In this document: positions 10,108 to 22,075 of the stretch, one piece after another
Position numbering within the stretch: the stretch's first letter is position 1
How the letters are laid out: each line of letters opens with the position of its first letter
From: Lasiosphaeria ovina
Taxonomy: Eukaryota > Ascomycota > Sordariomycetes > Sordariales > Lasiosphaeriaceae
Reading direction: 5' to 3'
Assembly: GCA_033439765.1 (NCBI GenBank)
Contig: JAULSN010000002.1
Span: 7,006,001-7,070,000 of the forward strand
DNA length: 64,000 nucleotides
Translations under genes and position numbers: made by a program
Notes under the pieces: model-generated
Told to the model about the DNA's origin: nothing
What the model saw: only the letters and a program-made list of their open reading frames with translations
The model's database searches: none

Positions 10108-13100
10108 ATGGGCTCTCTGTATGTACCATGAAGCTACTCCAGATGCACTTTACTAGGCTCCGAAATCACTGACATGCCATAGTTCCGACCCCCCCTTGTC
10201 CTCTGGCAGCGTCTTCAACCTCAGCGGCTTGGGCAAAGACCAGAGCGAGCTCCTTGACCTCCTCGACAAGGTCCAGTTTGCCCAAATTGGTGGCGAAATT
10301 CTCCCGCAGATTATCGTCGTTGGCGACCAGTCCTCGGGCAAGAGTTCAGCCCTCACCTCGCTCACTGGCATTCATTTCGCTCGCCACCAAAAAGCATGCA
10401 CCAGATACGCCACCGAAATCCGACTGCGGCGCAACAGCCCAGCTCCACGCGTCAGGGTGTGGATCGTCCCCGACGAAAGCCGGCGTCGGAGCGACAAGGA
10501 GAACCAGGAGCTACAACAGTTCGCGAGAGAGATCCAGGAGACGCCCGAAAGGATCAGAGAATGCATGGAGGCGGCATCCAAGCTCATCGTGAGCCAAAAT
10601 CGCTCCACTTTTGCCTTCAAAGACAAGCTGGTGATTGAAAAGTCGGGGCCCGACTTGCCGCTCCTGACTCTTGTCGATTTGCCTGGCCTTGTCTTGAACG
10701 CCAACGAACAGCAGACGAAAGAAGATATCCAGATGATCGAGGCTCTCTCGGAGGTCTACATGAAAAATCCAGCAACAGTCATCCTCGCCGTCGTCAGCGG
10801 GGCCTACCAGTTTGTCCAGGCTCAAATCCTGGACAAGGTTGTCGCACTGGGCGTGGGAAGCCGCACCATTGGCATATTGACGAAGCCTGACATGGCGGAC
10901 CGTGAGGGCTTGACCGACGAATACATTGACCTCATTACCAAGCAGGACACTAACACAAAGTACCACTTCAAGCTCGGCTGGCATGTCCTCCTCAACCCGG
11001 ATTTCAAGAGCAACCCCACCATGGACGAGAGAATTCGCCACGAAGCCAGCTTCTGGGCTGGAAAGTGGGCATCCGCCCTCCCAGCCAGCATGCGTGGCGC
11101 CGATACCCTGAGGGCGCGGCTCAGCCTGGAACTCCAGAGGGCTGTTGTCCGTGAGATCCCAGCCATTCAACGGAGCATCCAAGAAGCCGAAGATAAGAAC
11201 GAAGCTCAGCTCAAGGCCCTTGGCAAAGTTCTCACCAAGCCGAGAGATAAACTCATTGAGCTCGCTCGGCTCTTCGGGCTGTCCAACCAGCTTGTCCTCG
11301 AGGCCGCCAAGGGACATTACACAAACCCTCCAGACGAGCGCTTCTTCAAGGATGAGCGAGACCCGAGAGGCATCCCGCCAAGGAACCTCCGTGCCAGGGT
11401 GGTGGCTGAGAGTAATGAGTTCGAACGACAATTCCGCCAGTTTGGCCTCCAACAGAGGTTCGTCACCGGAAAGGACGGCAAGCCTGATGCCAAGGCGAAA
11501 CGCAAGTTTGCCAAGAAGGAGGTCGAACCCCTGCTGCCGCAGATCATAGGCACGCAGCTCCCAGGGGACTCCAATACACGAGCACCGTACATGGTGTTTC
11601 GGCAGCACTCGCGGGACTGGCCGGTCCGCGCTCAGGAGTACCAGTGGAAGGTCGCGGCCGCCTGCCAGGAGTTCCTGGGCGAGGTGACCGAGTATGTCTG
11701 GCCGCCGACTATGCGCTCGCCTCTCGAAGAGCAGTTTCTCAAGGAGAAGATCGCCGCTATTCTTAGCGCAGCGAAAGTTGAGCTCCATCAGCTCAACAAG
11801 GAGCGATACGAGATCCAACCATTTGACCCCGAATATCTGACCTGCCTCGACGACGCAGTCAAAACGTACCAGAGCGAAGACGGGATTGCACGACCCATGA
11901 CCGAAGCCGAAAGGGTCGTTGAGCAGATGCTTGCCTACTACAAGGTACCTACCTACCTACACAACCGCTTCTTGCTGCCATGTTCACTTTACTGACGGCG
12001 ACCCCAACGCGGCTTGCTAGATTGCCGAGAGCGTCTTTATCCGAAACGTCATCTACCAAGTTGCAGAGAGACATCTCCTCCGTGGCATGCTCCGCATCTT
12101 TGACCCAACCGAGGTTGCCCAGATGGAGGAGAAGAAGATTGATGACATCACCGCCGTGAGTAAGGAGGCTCAAGAGGAAAGAAAAAGGCTCGAAGAAGAG
12201 AAGAAACGGATCGAGGACGCGAGAGACGTCTGTAACAAGATCTTGAGACGCAAAAAGGACCTGCAAGTGGTATGTGAATCCTCTGATCTAATTACACCAA
12301 CACTGCTACCATGCAAAGTAACAAGTCAACTAACATGTCTGACTCAGGGATACGAGGTCGGGGTCAGCCGTGACGCTGACGCCGGTGCCGCATCCGGCGG
12401 CGACGACTACGAGGTGCCCAACGGGCACAGAACTGTGAGTTCCCAAATACAGGGGTCACGAGGAGTGCACCAGTGACCGTTTGAACTAGGAGAACATTCC
12501 AGTGACCCTCTCCCCTAGCAGTAGTGAAGACTCGCAGCCCGCGCAAGCGAGTGACGACGAAGTCGATTCGGAACTGCAGAGGCGCCAGCAAAGAGAAGGA
12601 GAGCGGCAGCTTGCAGAGCGACGCCAGCGTGAAGCAGAGGAGAGACTGGAACAGCTGCGAAAGCTTGAGGAGACCCAAAGTCGGGAGCGAGAGCGTCGGC
12701 GTCAAGAGCAACGCCAAAGGCAAGAGAAGGAAGAAAGAGACCGAGTTGAAGCCAAGCGGCTATTGGATGAGGAGAATCGGCGTCAGCTCGAACGCCAGCA
12801 GCGGATCCAAGAGCAGAAGAAGCTAGAAGAAGAGCAGCGCCAACGCAAAGAGCAAGAGGAGCGAGAACACGTTCGCGAGGCAGAGCGACGTTTGCGAGAG
12901 GAGCACCAGCGTACGCTCGAGCAACACCAGCGGGAAATGGACGAGGCAAGGAAGAAACTGGAAGCCCAGCGCGAACAAGAGAAACGAGATCGCGAGGAGG
13001 AAGAGAGACAAGACATGATACGCCAAGATTTGAAACGCCAACAAGAGGACCGGCAACGGCAGCAGGATAAACAGCAGCGGCGCGAGGCCGAGGCCCGACT

Positions 13101-13977
13101 CCGGGAAGAACAGCAGCGCCAGCTCGAGCAGCACGCGCTGGACAAGCAGCAACAACGCGAGAAGCAGCGCGAAGCGCAGAGACAGCACAGCCAACAGTGG
13201 CAACAGGAACAACAAGCAGAGCAGGAGATACGCGAGCGCATAGAAGAGCGCAACCGGCGAGAGCTGGCAAGACTGCAAGTCGAAGCTCTCGAGGAGCAGA
13301 AGCAGCGAGCCTTGCAGCAACAGCAGCAGCGTCAGATTCAACGGGACCTAGACCAAGCCAGAAAGCGAAGCCACGCCTCCCTCGGCTCGCAGGTGGAGCC
13401 ACAGAACTCCCCGACACGCACAAGCACAGGCGGCCAACCTTCGTCACCCCGTCACCGGCGCAGCAGCACCACCAACAACTTGAACATGCCGCTGACGCCA
13501 ACGGCCGTGCAGCAGACGATCCCCGAAGATCCCGTTCCTGATGATACCACCACCAGGAAACCCGTGCAACTGCAAGACCCGCCCGCCACGCCCGATGACT
13601 GGGCGTACACGGCGCAGGACATCTACCTCCCGCGCGGCAGCGGCAGCGGCAGCGGCAGCAGCAGGGGCCAGGGGTTCAACATGCCGGGACAGTTCCCAGG
13701 AGACGAGGATGCGGCTGTCGACGGCCCGCAGCCGTTCGGGACTGTTCGGACAAGAAATGGTGGTAGGCGACACGAGTCAGGGTCTCAGCCTGTGTCTACC
13801 GGAGTACATGAGGCTAGTGATGTGAATGGCGGGCCGTATTTTGCGCAGCAGCAGCAGCAGAGCAGCGGCTCGAGGGCAGGGCCGTCGGTGCAGTATGGCC
13901 GGCCCACATCCCCGGAGGTTGAGCGGCCCAAGAAGGAGTCCAAGGTGGGTCGGTTTTTCAAGCGGTCTTTGGTTTGA
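10108..13977 (+). CDS. Dynamin-family GTPase with a ~500-residue coiled-coil tail
   Basis: Five exons give about 1198 residues: 10108-10118, 10183-11944, 12021-12269, 12348-12434 and 12490-13977; every junction keeps phase. The first exon is only 11 nt (MGSL). The GTPase domain has the P-loop GDQSSGKSS near residue 50, switch II DLPG near 165 and the G4 motif TKPD near 225; the middle/stalk region follows, and a GED-like segment lies in exon 3 (residues ~592-670). Exon 5 adds a Glu/Arg/Gln-rich, almost uninterrupted charged coiled coil (~residues 660-990), a Ser/Pro/Gly-rich linker with a GSGSGSGSS run, and a short basic end. Mx/dynamin-like fungal GTPases bind and remodel membranes; the tail is not part of the usual architecture. 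The last intron (12435-12489) has a weak branch site, so a separate downstream gene cannot be fully excluded. Confidence 0.85.
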
Positions 13978-14187
13978 TAAATCTGTTAGGTACCCGTCCG
14001 GTAATGTTTGGTCGCGTCTTTTTCTCGTGTTTGGTGTTCAAGAAGTCGGATAGAATGAGATATATGCCTGGACGCGTGTAATCACGGGGAGTTAATCACT
14101 AAAGGCAACAAAAAGGATTTTCACTTCTATATGGAACTGATATGTAGCTTCATTTTCACCTACAATGTGACGCAAGATACCAGCCCA

Positions 14188-15496
14188 TCATGCCTTCCCC
14201 GCCGCGCTCCCAAGCCGCAACATCGACTCGACCGTGTCCACAACGCTCTTCTCAAGACTGGTATACTGCAGTCCCAGCACGTCTCGCGAGCGCGAGTTGT
14301 CAAACGCCCAGTGGTCGCTCGGGAAATCATCCTGCGCGTCCGCCTCGGGCGGCGGCAGACAGGTGGCCGCGAGCTCGGGGCGCGCAGCGCGAATGATACC
14401 GCAAATCCGCGGGTTCGAGAAGTAGCCGCCGACGACGTAGAAGCGCGAGCCCGGGGCGGCAAGCGGGACGGTCATGGCGCGCACGTGGGCGAGGGCGACG
14501 TCGCGCACGTCGACAAAGGTGAAGACGGGGGCCGTGGGCGCGATGCCGGCGCGCATGCGGCCCTCGACCAGGTCGCGGATCCGCTGGTTGGACGTGTTGA
14601 CGGCGTTGAGGTGCGGCAGGCTGCGCGGCACCGGCCCGAACGTGTACGTGTTGTTGATGGTCGCCAGGTCGAAGCCCGGCTGCTCGTTGGCGACAAAGTC
14701 CCACGCGGCTTTTTCGGCGAATTTCTAAGTTGTTATTCAAAAGTTTAGCATGGTCGTCCGGTTTGTAGGGCGGATAGACGACTGCATACCTTGCCGACTC
14801 GGTAGGTCTGCCGGGGGTCCTTGGCCTGCTCCATGGTCGAGTCGCTCCAGCACGTCTCGTCGTAGACGGGGCGATGATTTGGCGGGCTCAGAATGGCGGC
14901 CGAGGACGACGTGATGACGACGCGCTTGACGCTCGGCGCAAAGGCCTTGATCGACTTCAGAATGCCCGTGGTGCCCTTGATGGCCGGGTCGAGACATTCA
15001 CGGACAGGGTCCTCCCATTGCAGCTGGTACGGGGAGGCCGTGTGGACGACGTAGTCAAACGGCGGGTCTGCTTGGACAGCCTGTGGGCCATATTAACCCA
15101 GAACTGCGAGTGGTTTGGCCGTTCCGGCGGAAGGTTACCTCGTCAAACGCGCCATCGTCGGAAATATTTTCGACGACGACAAACGACACCTGCACGCCCA
15201 GCGCATTATCGATTGATTTCTCGATTCGCCGTCCTTTCTCCTCGGACCGGACGGTCACTACAACATCGTAGCTGCCCGAAAATCATCAGCACAACCACCC
15301 AGCTAGCCTGCCGTTGTAGACACATACCCGTGGTCGATCAAGGAGTCGAGGACATGCGAGGCAATGAAGCCCGTGCCACCTGACAGCCGGGTGCCTGTCG
15401 TCAGCTTCGCGATGCGACTCACACTCTCAACCGCCACTCACCAGTCAGCAGCACCTTGCCCTTGCTCGTGGCAGCGGGAGTTTCGGCTCTTGTCAT
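14188..15496 (-). CDS. Extended SDR / NADPH-dependent reductase (GRE2/dihydroflavonol-reductase-like)
   Basis: Five exons on the minus strand (15442-15496, 15328-15379, 15139-15271, 14790-15080, 14188-14724), all in phase, 355 residues. The Rossmann dinucleotide motif reads VLLTGGTGFIASHV near residue 16; RSEEKGRRIE after beta-2 suggests NADP(H); TSSSAA contributes the catalytic Ser and YRVGK the YxxxK pair. The family reduces aldehydes or ketones such as methylglyoxal, or flavanonol-type substrates. It is divergently transcribed from the FAD monooxygenase gene with a ~600-bp shared intergenic region, hinting at co-regulation. Substrate cannot be read from the sequence. Confidence 0.9.
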
Positions 15497-16102
15497 ACTC
15501 GGCGTATAACAGCGACGATGGGGGTGGGTTGTGGAACCGTCTTGAGGTATGGAAGTGTGGGTGAGAACTCGAACGTGAAATGCACAATCTGCAACGAAAA
15601 GTGCAAGACAAACAGGCTGAGACTCTCAACCTGAGAGGGAGAACAAGATAGACCTGCCCGGTCAGCCACTGGCGACAACAAGCCGCGTAGCACTAATACT
15701 CAGTAACGGCATAAAGAGCGAGTGGCGCGCCGGACAAGTTCACCGTCGCACACCCGTCGGGGGTCCGAAAGGGGGAAACCCCACCCCAAGACCGGAAGAG
15801 CAAAGTCGGCGGTTTTACCCGGGACCACTCGGCCCAGGTTGTAGGTATTTCGTGCTCACTGATCTCCCTCCTGCATTCTTGTTTCACAAGTGAGCCTGGT
15901 GGTACCACGATAGAAATCTATCCGGACTGCTACCCGACGGGAGGCGTCGGGACCCGGCTTGGGACTGCACTACACCAAACTGCACCACAGCTTGACGAGA
16001 AGAGAATCTTAAACTCCAATCTTCAAAACTCCAGCTAGACAGTGAAGTGGTTTAATTCAGTACATCATAACGAAGTCTACAAGAAAGGAAAAGTCCAAGA
16101 AA
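15497..16102. promoter_or_regulatory. Shared bidirectional promoter region, SDR / FAD monooxygenase
   Basis: A 606-bp spacer separates two divergent start codons. It contains no supported gene. Because both products are oxidoreductases, common control is plausible, but I see no binding site I can name with confidence. Confidence 0.5.
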
Positions 16103-16144
16103 ATGCCCTCCGCATTGACCCCCTCCAGCGACGCCGCGCCAGCC

Positions 16145-16193
<49 letters not shown>

Positions 16194-17506
16194 GGCTGCA
16201 CGTCGCCATCGTTGGCGGTGGCATCACGGGCGTCAACCTAGCACTCGGCCTGCAAGAGCGCGGGGTATCCTTCACCATCTACGAGCGGTCGCGGGGGTTC
16301 CGGGAGATCGGGGCGGGGATCGGGTTCAGCCCGAACGCGGAGCGGGCGATGGGGGTGCTCAGCGGGGGGGTAGCGGCGGCGTACGACCGCGTGGCGAACC
16401 CCAACATGGAGGACTACTTCCAGTGGGTGGACGGGCACGGCAGCGACGCCGTCGTGTTCCGGCTGCACGTCGGCCGCGACGGCTTCCGCGGGTGCCGCCG
16501 CTCCGACATCCTCGAGGAGTGGGCCAAGCAGCTGCCGCCGGCACGCGTCGAGTTCGGCAAGGAGATCGAGGCCATCTCTGACGGTGACGGCACGCCGCTC
16601 GTGCTGCGGTTCCGCGACGGCACGTCCGCGACGGCCGACGTGGTGGTCGGGTGCGACGGCATCCACTCGCAGATCCGGCAGCTGGTGCTGCCCAAGAGCT
16701 CTGCGGCGGCGCGCGCCAACTACACGCACAAGTTCTGTTTCCGCGCGCTGGTGCCCATGGAGCGGGCGGTGGCGGCCATCGGGAGCTACCGGGCGGGGAC
16801 GCGATTCATGTACAACGGGCCGGGGGCGCACGTCATCACGTACCCGGTGGGCAACAACACGGTGCTCAACGTTCTGGCGGTGCTGTCGGACGCGGAGGCT
16901 TGGTCGCCGCCGGCCGAGAGCGGCGGCGAGCAGAGCAAGCGGCACACGGCGAGCGGCAACAAGCAGGAGGCGGTGGCGGCGTTTGCGGGCTGGCACGGCA
17001 CGGTGCGCAGGATTGTGGACCTGCTGCCCGACGAGATGGACAAGTGGGCCGTGTTCGACATGGCCGAGCACCCGGCGCCGACGTACGTGCGAGACTGCGT
17101 GTGCGTGGCGGGCGATGCGGCGCACGCCGCGGGCCCGCATCTTGGCGCTGGAGGCGGGATGGGCATCGAGGACGCGCTTGTGCTATCCGAGCTTCTGGCT
17201 GCCGTCGACAGAAGATTGGCGGCCGGTGGTACCGGCACCGTTGCCGAGCCCAAGACCGTGCTTGTCAAGGCCGCGCTGGCGACATACAACGACGCGAGAT
17301 ATGAGCGCACGCAGGATGTGGTGCAGTCGACACGCGCGGCATGCGACCTTTTCCAGTGGCAGAATCCGGCTGTTGGCAGCGACGGGGCCAAGTTTGGCCA
17401 CGAGATCACCAAGAGATTCTATAAGGTCTGGAACTATGATGTCGAGGCAATGGTGCAGGATGCCCTTGTTCAGTTTGGCGTCCGGGTCGATCAGGACCGG
17501 ACATAG
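16103..17506 (+). CDS. FAD-dependent monooxygenase (salicylate-hydroxylase-like)
   Basis: Single exon, 467 residues, start ATG 16103. Group A flavin monooxygenases hydroxylate aromatic or polyketide substrates using NAD(P)H and O2. The three signature motifs are present: the FAD-binding VAIVGGGITGVNLALGL near residue 33 with IYER after beta-2, the DG motif VVVGCDGIHSQIR near 178, and the GD motif VCVAGDAAHAAGPHLGAGG near 335. The N-terminus before the Rossmann fold carries 15 consecutive serines encoded by a (CAG)n tract, an unusual extension likely to be disordered and length-variable. There is no clear signal peptide. It pairs divergently with the SDR gene, so the two may act on one small molecule. 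Confidence 0.92.
16147..16192 (+). repeat. (CAG)15 trinucleotide repeat encoding poly-serine
   Basis: An uninterrupted CAG/AGC run lies inside the coding start of the FAD monooxygenase, read in the AGC frame as 15 serines. Perfect trinucleotide runs in coding DNA tend to vary in length without frameshift. Confidence 0.95.
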
Positions 17507-17873
17507 GGGGCACATCTGGAAAGGGCAGTTAAGACAGGCAAGGGCGAGACCAAGCACATCTAGGAGCGATCAGGCACGACACGAGTACCTAACGTCTAAG
17601 TAGACTCTGACAAGCAATATTAATCTACGTGCAGGAAGGAGTGTTGGACCCTTCCAGCAATCCAGCCAATGTATCCCCCAAGACAGCCTTCGCTATCAAA
17701 GAGCCAATAAGCCGAAGCCAATGTATGATACGCGAATTGGTGCCCCGCCAAACTTAGAAGCTGGTGGAGATCGAATGATCTGTGTTTAAACAAAAAAGCA
17801 CATGCTAGAAATGCACTTGCGTCTCTACCCCGAAGGTCTAGCTCATAGCTCCAGCAACGTCCGTTCGTCGGGC
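17507..17873. other. Convergent 3' spacer
   Basis: Lies between the FAD monooxygenase and the minus-strand F-box gene. It should hold both 3' UTRs. No gene or repeat seen. Confidence 0.5.
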
Positions 17874-19298
17874 TTAAAACAGGTTCCCTAGCCCGAGCAA
17901 CGAAGCAAGGCCAAGGGAGAATGGGTCGTAGCCTGGCGACAGTCTCGTGCCCTGGTTGTGGTGGTTGAGGGGGCACGTACCCCCGTTGACGAGATAGGCG
18001 CCCAGGTCGGTCCGGAAAGAGTCGTCTGGCCACAGGTGCGGCTCTCCCATGTCCCAATGCTCAACCCAGACCAGCCCCGGCCCCAGCACGGGTTGTCTGG
18101 CCCCGTAGATATCCCCCCAGATAGAGGCTTCGTCAAGCTCTAGAAGCTCCGAGACTTCAGGGAGAAATGTAAGCCAAGAGGTCGACAACCGAATGTCGTG
18201 CAACTCGAGTCGCCGCAGCGTGTCCTGGTGCAGAGTCAACGTGTCGATGATCTCTTGGGTTTTGACTTCAATGTCACCGAGGCTGAGTGACCTGAGGCGA
18301 GGCCAGCGATGGTCGGCCTTGATGATGTCCTCCAGTCTCGCGGGGTAGTCAATGTCCATAGTGTCGGCATTTAACATGAAGCTGATCGACAGAGACTCGA
18401 GGCAGGGCAGGCCGGCCAGAAAGTCGCGTAAGCCTCCACGCGCCAGGAGGGCGCGGCATTCAGGAACGCCAGTATCGGGAACGTAGAAGTTGGGGTCGGG
18501 GTCTAATTCGTGCACCTCAAAGTCGAAGGCAAGGTTGGTCAGGGAGGAGAATAGGTCGGGCGGGGGCAATTGCTCGACGAACTTCCAGCTAAAGGTACCG
18601 CCCTCAAACGAAGACAGCTTCGACTCACAGCCCTTGAGGCCGTCGACGACAGCAACCATTGCGCGGTAGCCCGAGGGTTGTAGATAGCTGAATGGCCTTT
18701 GCATGGTGCCGTTAAAGGGATCGCTCGCCGAATCCGGGAGTCTCTCACGATGCCAGTTCCCAACGGAGACCATAATCTTTCTGAGATTCGTAAGCTTGGG
18801 CAGTACATCGGCGAGGCAAGCGAAGTCGAGGTGTTGCTGCAGGATCTCGGTCTGTTGTCGGAGAGCATCTTCGTAGGCGGCGTAGTATTCGCGCAGCTGG
18901 CGGCGGTTGAAAGGGCGGGTGCTGTGGCCGCCATAGCGGCTGGCCGTGTTGGTGAACATGTTTATCTTCTCTCGGTGGTGGTATTTTCGGACAAATTGGT
19001 CGAAGGTGAGCTTGGGGTCTGGGAGCGTGTGGGGGACGAAGATGAGCGACCGGACGTATTTGGACTTGACGGGGTGGTCAGCAAGAACGCGGAGATTCTT
19101 GAAGTCGCTCTGGTGGAGGTAGAGGACGATCTCGGGGAGGGCAAAGGGCTGGCCGAGGTGGGCAAAGCCCTGACACGTCTGGCGAAAGCTGGGTACGTCG
19201 GCCGTGTCGAGGTACGAGCAAACCATGTGCCAGATCTCGGGCGGCAGGCTGGGCAGCCGCACCCCCGCCGCGGCCTTGGGCATGGCCTTGCGCGGCAT
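17874..19298 (-). CDS. F-box domain protein
   Basis: Single exon on the minus strand, 474 residues; the first real ATG of the frame is 19298. An F-box-like helical segment opens the protein (LPSLPPEIWHMVCSYLDTAD, then FRQTCQGF) at about residues 16-50, followed by a leucine-rich body without clear tandem repeats, though segments such as WPRLRSLSLGDIEV and LRRLELHDIRL near 330-370 look like degenerate LRR units. F-box proteins link substrates to SCF ubiquitin ligases through Skp1; large species-specific sets are common in fungi. No transmembrane segment. Substrate unknown. Confidence 0.8.
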   Translation of the reverse strand: MPRKAMPKAAAGVRLPSLPPEIWHMVCSYLDTADVPSFRQTCQGFAHLGQPFALPEIVLYLHQSDFKNLRVLADHPVKSKYVRSLIFVPHTLPDPKLTFDQFVRKYHHREKINMFTNTASRYGGHSTRPFNRRQLREYYAAYEDALRQQTEILQQHLDFACLADVLPKLTNLRKIMVSVGNWHRERLPDSASDPFNGTMQRPFSYLQPSGYRAMVAVVDGLKGCESKLSSFEGGTFSWKFVEQLPPPDLFSSLTNLAFDFEVHELDPDPNFYVPDTGVPECRALLARGGLRDFLAGLPCLESLSISFMLNADTMDIDYPARLEDIIKADHRWPRLRSLSLGDIEVKTQEIIDTLTLHQDTLRRLELHDIRLSTSWLTFLPEVSELLELDEASIWGDIYGARQPVLGPGLVWVEHWDMGEPHLWPDDSFRTDLGAYLVNGGTCPLNHHNQGTRLSPGYDPFSLGLASLLGLGNLF

Positions 19299-20099
19299 TC
19301 TGGTCACACCCGACACTGGCAACGGTAGACAAGGTTGAATACGTGATGCGGGCTTGGCGAGTTAGAGTTCGGTGTCGAAATGATGGCAGAGTTCTCAATG
19401 GCGGCGGGAAAGGGCGAATGGAATGGTGCTGAATCGGCCAGGACTTGCCCCAACCGATCGAACGGAGGGGAACTCAAGGTTTGGGGTTGGATTTGGGGAA
19501 GTCACGCCCGAGCCATAATTCTCGTCCCGCACGGACCACAGGCGTCATCGACGCTTGGCAGTTACAGGGATAATCTCAGCCGACTGTACGGAATACTGAG
19601 TACTGTATTTCGTATTCTGATACGGAGCACTTTGGCGGGGTCAGCACGGGCTCAGGAACGAGTCGCTGAGCCCGGGCGAACCTTTACCTAACACCCAACA
19701 CGTACCGATTTTGAAAAAGTGCCTTCAGATTGCAAATTCGATGTAATTTACTATAAAATAATTCAGGGCCAGTATATGAATTCACGAGATTGCTAGGCAT
19801 GGTGGATGTCTGAGCAACAGAATGCGGAAAATGACCAAACACCAATTAATTAGTGTTTTCATGCATTTTCAGCCCTCTAATTGGCAGAGGGGTTGTAGGC
19901 TTTTTGGCGTTTTGGTGGGATGGAAAATGGCCAACTCGGGCCTGCAAACGGACCATAGCAAACGGACGGAAGCCTTGGGTCCTGCGATGTAGCGAAGAAG
20001 AATGGTCGAGAAAGCGTACCCGCCACTTCAATAAGCGGACTGGCAGCGCTCGTATCTGGAAGTAAAGTGATTGCAACCTGAATAAGCCAGCCCAGTCCA

Positions 20100-21110
20100 A
20101 CTGTTACGTACCTACCTAGTTACCTGTAGACTTGTAGCCTTTTGGCGAAAATCTCATGACTGACGTAAATTAAATACAACGATACAACCCCAGTCACTCA
20201 TAGTCTTGAAACACAGAATATAGAGCTGGGGAACTGCACTGAGAAAAGGATGTAGATTGAGGGTAATACAAAGGAAAGAACCCAGTACCTAGTTATATAC
20301 AAAAGAGAGAGCACAGGGAGTGCCCTGTACAGGGTAAAAGTGAGCACGGCAGTGTTGTGAGCACAAGGGCATGTGGCTCAGGTGCTCGGGAGCCCCACTA
20401 CTACGCCTTGACAGGGGTATATTTACCGTGTCACAAGTCTTCATTCAGACGATTTAAGAGGTTTCCAGCTCTAGCTTGACCATGGTGCAACGACCTACCA
20501 GTGCACCAGCAGACACAAAAGTCGATAGATAGCTAGGTACCACCTCCTTGCGGTGGTGACTATCTAATTAGAGAAATACTTTGTAAGGCGAAAGGTGATT
20601 TCTTATACTATTAGAGACGATATTCCTCAGTAACTACTACCAGTAACCTTAACGACTATCGGCGTCTTTGGAATCTCTATCCCCTTTGAGTATCTATTTA
20701 CGTCGAGAGTTTCTATCATTAGGTTCGAGAGTTTCCGTCAACTTCGAGAATTTCTATCAAGCGGTTAAACTCAACCCTATCGTCTAATGCCTACAGTCTA
20801 TCGAGATCTATCTTGCAATCATAACTAAGACTCCCTCTCGAATCCCCTAATCATAGTTTAAGGACAGATGAGAACCTTGCTCAACGTACCGGACCCACGT
20901 AACGGGAGCAATGGCTTTCATAATCTAAATCCCTATATGTTGTGATCTCGGATTACACGTACTACAGATTGAAGCTAAGTCGAGCACGTGTGCTGCGAGC
21001 AAGAGATCTTCCCAGAACGGACCTGCGTGTATTTATGCCCTAGTCTAGATACTCAAAAACACCTTCAGAAAGATGACGTAGGCTATTTGATAGATCTCGT
21101 TTGTAGTTTA
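20100..21110 (-). mobile_element. Possible degenerate LTR-retroelement remnant
   Basis: This is suggested only by organisation: on the minus strand a stop-riddled region runs into a segment with a TATA-like box (TATATAAC, around 20295) and pyrimidine-rich leader. I could not identify reverse transcriptase, integrase or paired LTRs. It may equally be decayed unique DNA. Confidence 0.2.
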
Positions 21111-21799
21111 AAAAGTTAGCATAGGCGGGTTGAAAAATAATGTAGGCTATTAAAAACGCCAGTAAGACTTATTAGTATGTGGCATGCATCGTGGAGGCGT
21201 TGGAGCTGGGGTCGAACAGCTTTCATGAAGATATCGACACTCTCGGAGGGCAACTTCCTCAAATGCCTCAAGCATCTTGGCACCTTCTGCTGGGGGGGAT
21301 ATGATCTCAAAATAGTCGCACACGGCGCGCTTCATCAATGGTCGGATTTCCATTTGAAGTTCCATCTAGGTAGGCTTGCGTAATGTTAATTTGCTCATGT
21401 ACAAGCCTATGCCTTAAAAGTGCACGTACCGTTGGGAATTCGGCTTTGAGAGTTGGGTATCATGCTGTAAGAGTTGTTCGAGAAGTTCAAGAGAGGAATG
21501 AAAGGGTGAGATGAAGTTGAAAGAAGACCCCACGTCGATAGAGTAGTTCAAACTAAATAGTGATTGAGAACATAGTTTTGGAGCTTCGCGCAGGCTCACA
21601 GCGGAGCGGGGAGTCGCCGGTATAACGCTTGTATAAGTGCTTCCTAGGAACGGATTTCATCTCTTGTTTTCTTAGCTGGGCAGCTGTTACATGGTCTGAT
21701 GGCGAGGGAAGTTATTTCAAGTGAACCTAATTACGGGTCACAAGCGCGCCGCAGCTCTTGATCCGAACTGCGAAAGCAGACTTCAAACACTTCTCTTGA

Positions 21800-22075
21800 T
21801 CTCCACGTGCGGCCTTTCGTCGTTTCAGGCCTTGACTACCGCGCCACAACCTGCCAACAACCTTAAGCTCATTAATGAAATAACCCACTCCGCGGTGTTA
21901 TGACCTGCAGCCAAAACACTATCAGGGCCACGGCCTTCGTCGTGCAAAAATGTTGGTACTCGCCTTCCGCAAACAAGAGCAATGGCCACTATGTAGACGG
22001 TAGGAGTGTACATAAACTCCCAGATTTCCAGCAACTTTGACCTCTAGTTATTCTTCTTATTCCTTAGAAGCTACT
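21800..22075 (+). repeat. Dispersed repeat, copy 1 (matches 28890-29150)
   Basis: Shared islands in the same order as copy 2: GCGGCCTTT, GTCATTAATGAAA-like (CTCATTAATGAAATAACCCA) followed by GGTGTTATGACC, then CCAGATTTCCAGCAACTTTG and TTAGAAGCTA. Differences are largely transitions, as expected after repeat-induced point mutation or long divergence. Confidence 0.65.

Noticed and set aside
10511..11818. 435-codon minus-strand frame over the dynamin GTPase
   Set aside because: Antisense shadow; the plus strand carries P-loop, DLPG and TKPD motifs.
12515..13501. Long minus-strand frame over the dynamin coiled-coil exon
   Set aside because: Repetitive Glu/Gln/Arg codons on the plus strand create open antisense frames; the translation is a low-complexity Ala/Leu/Val string.
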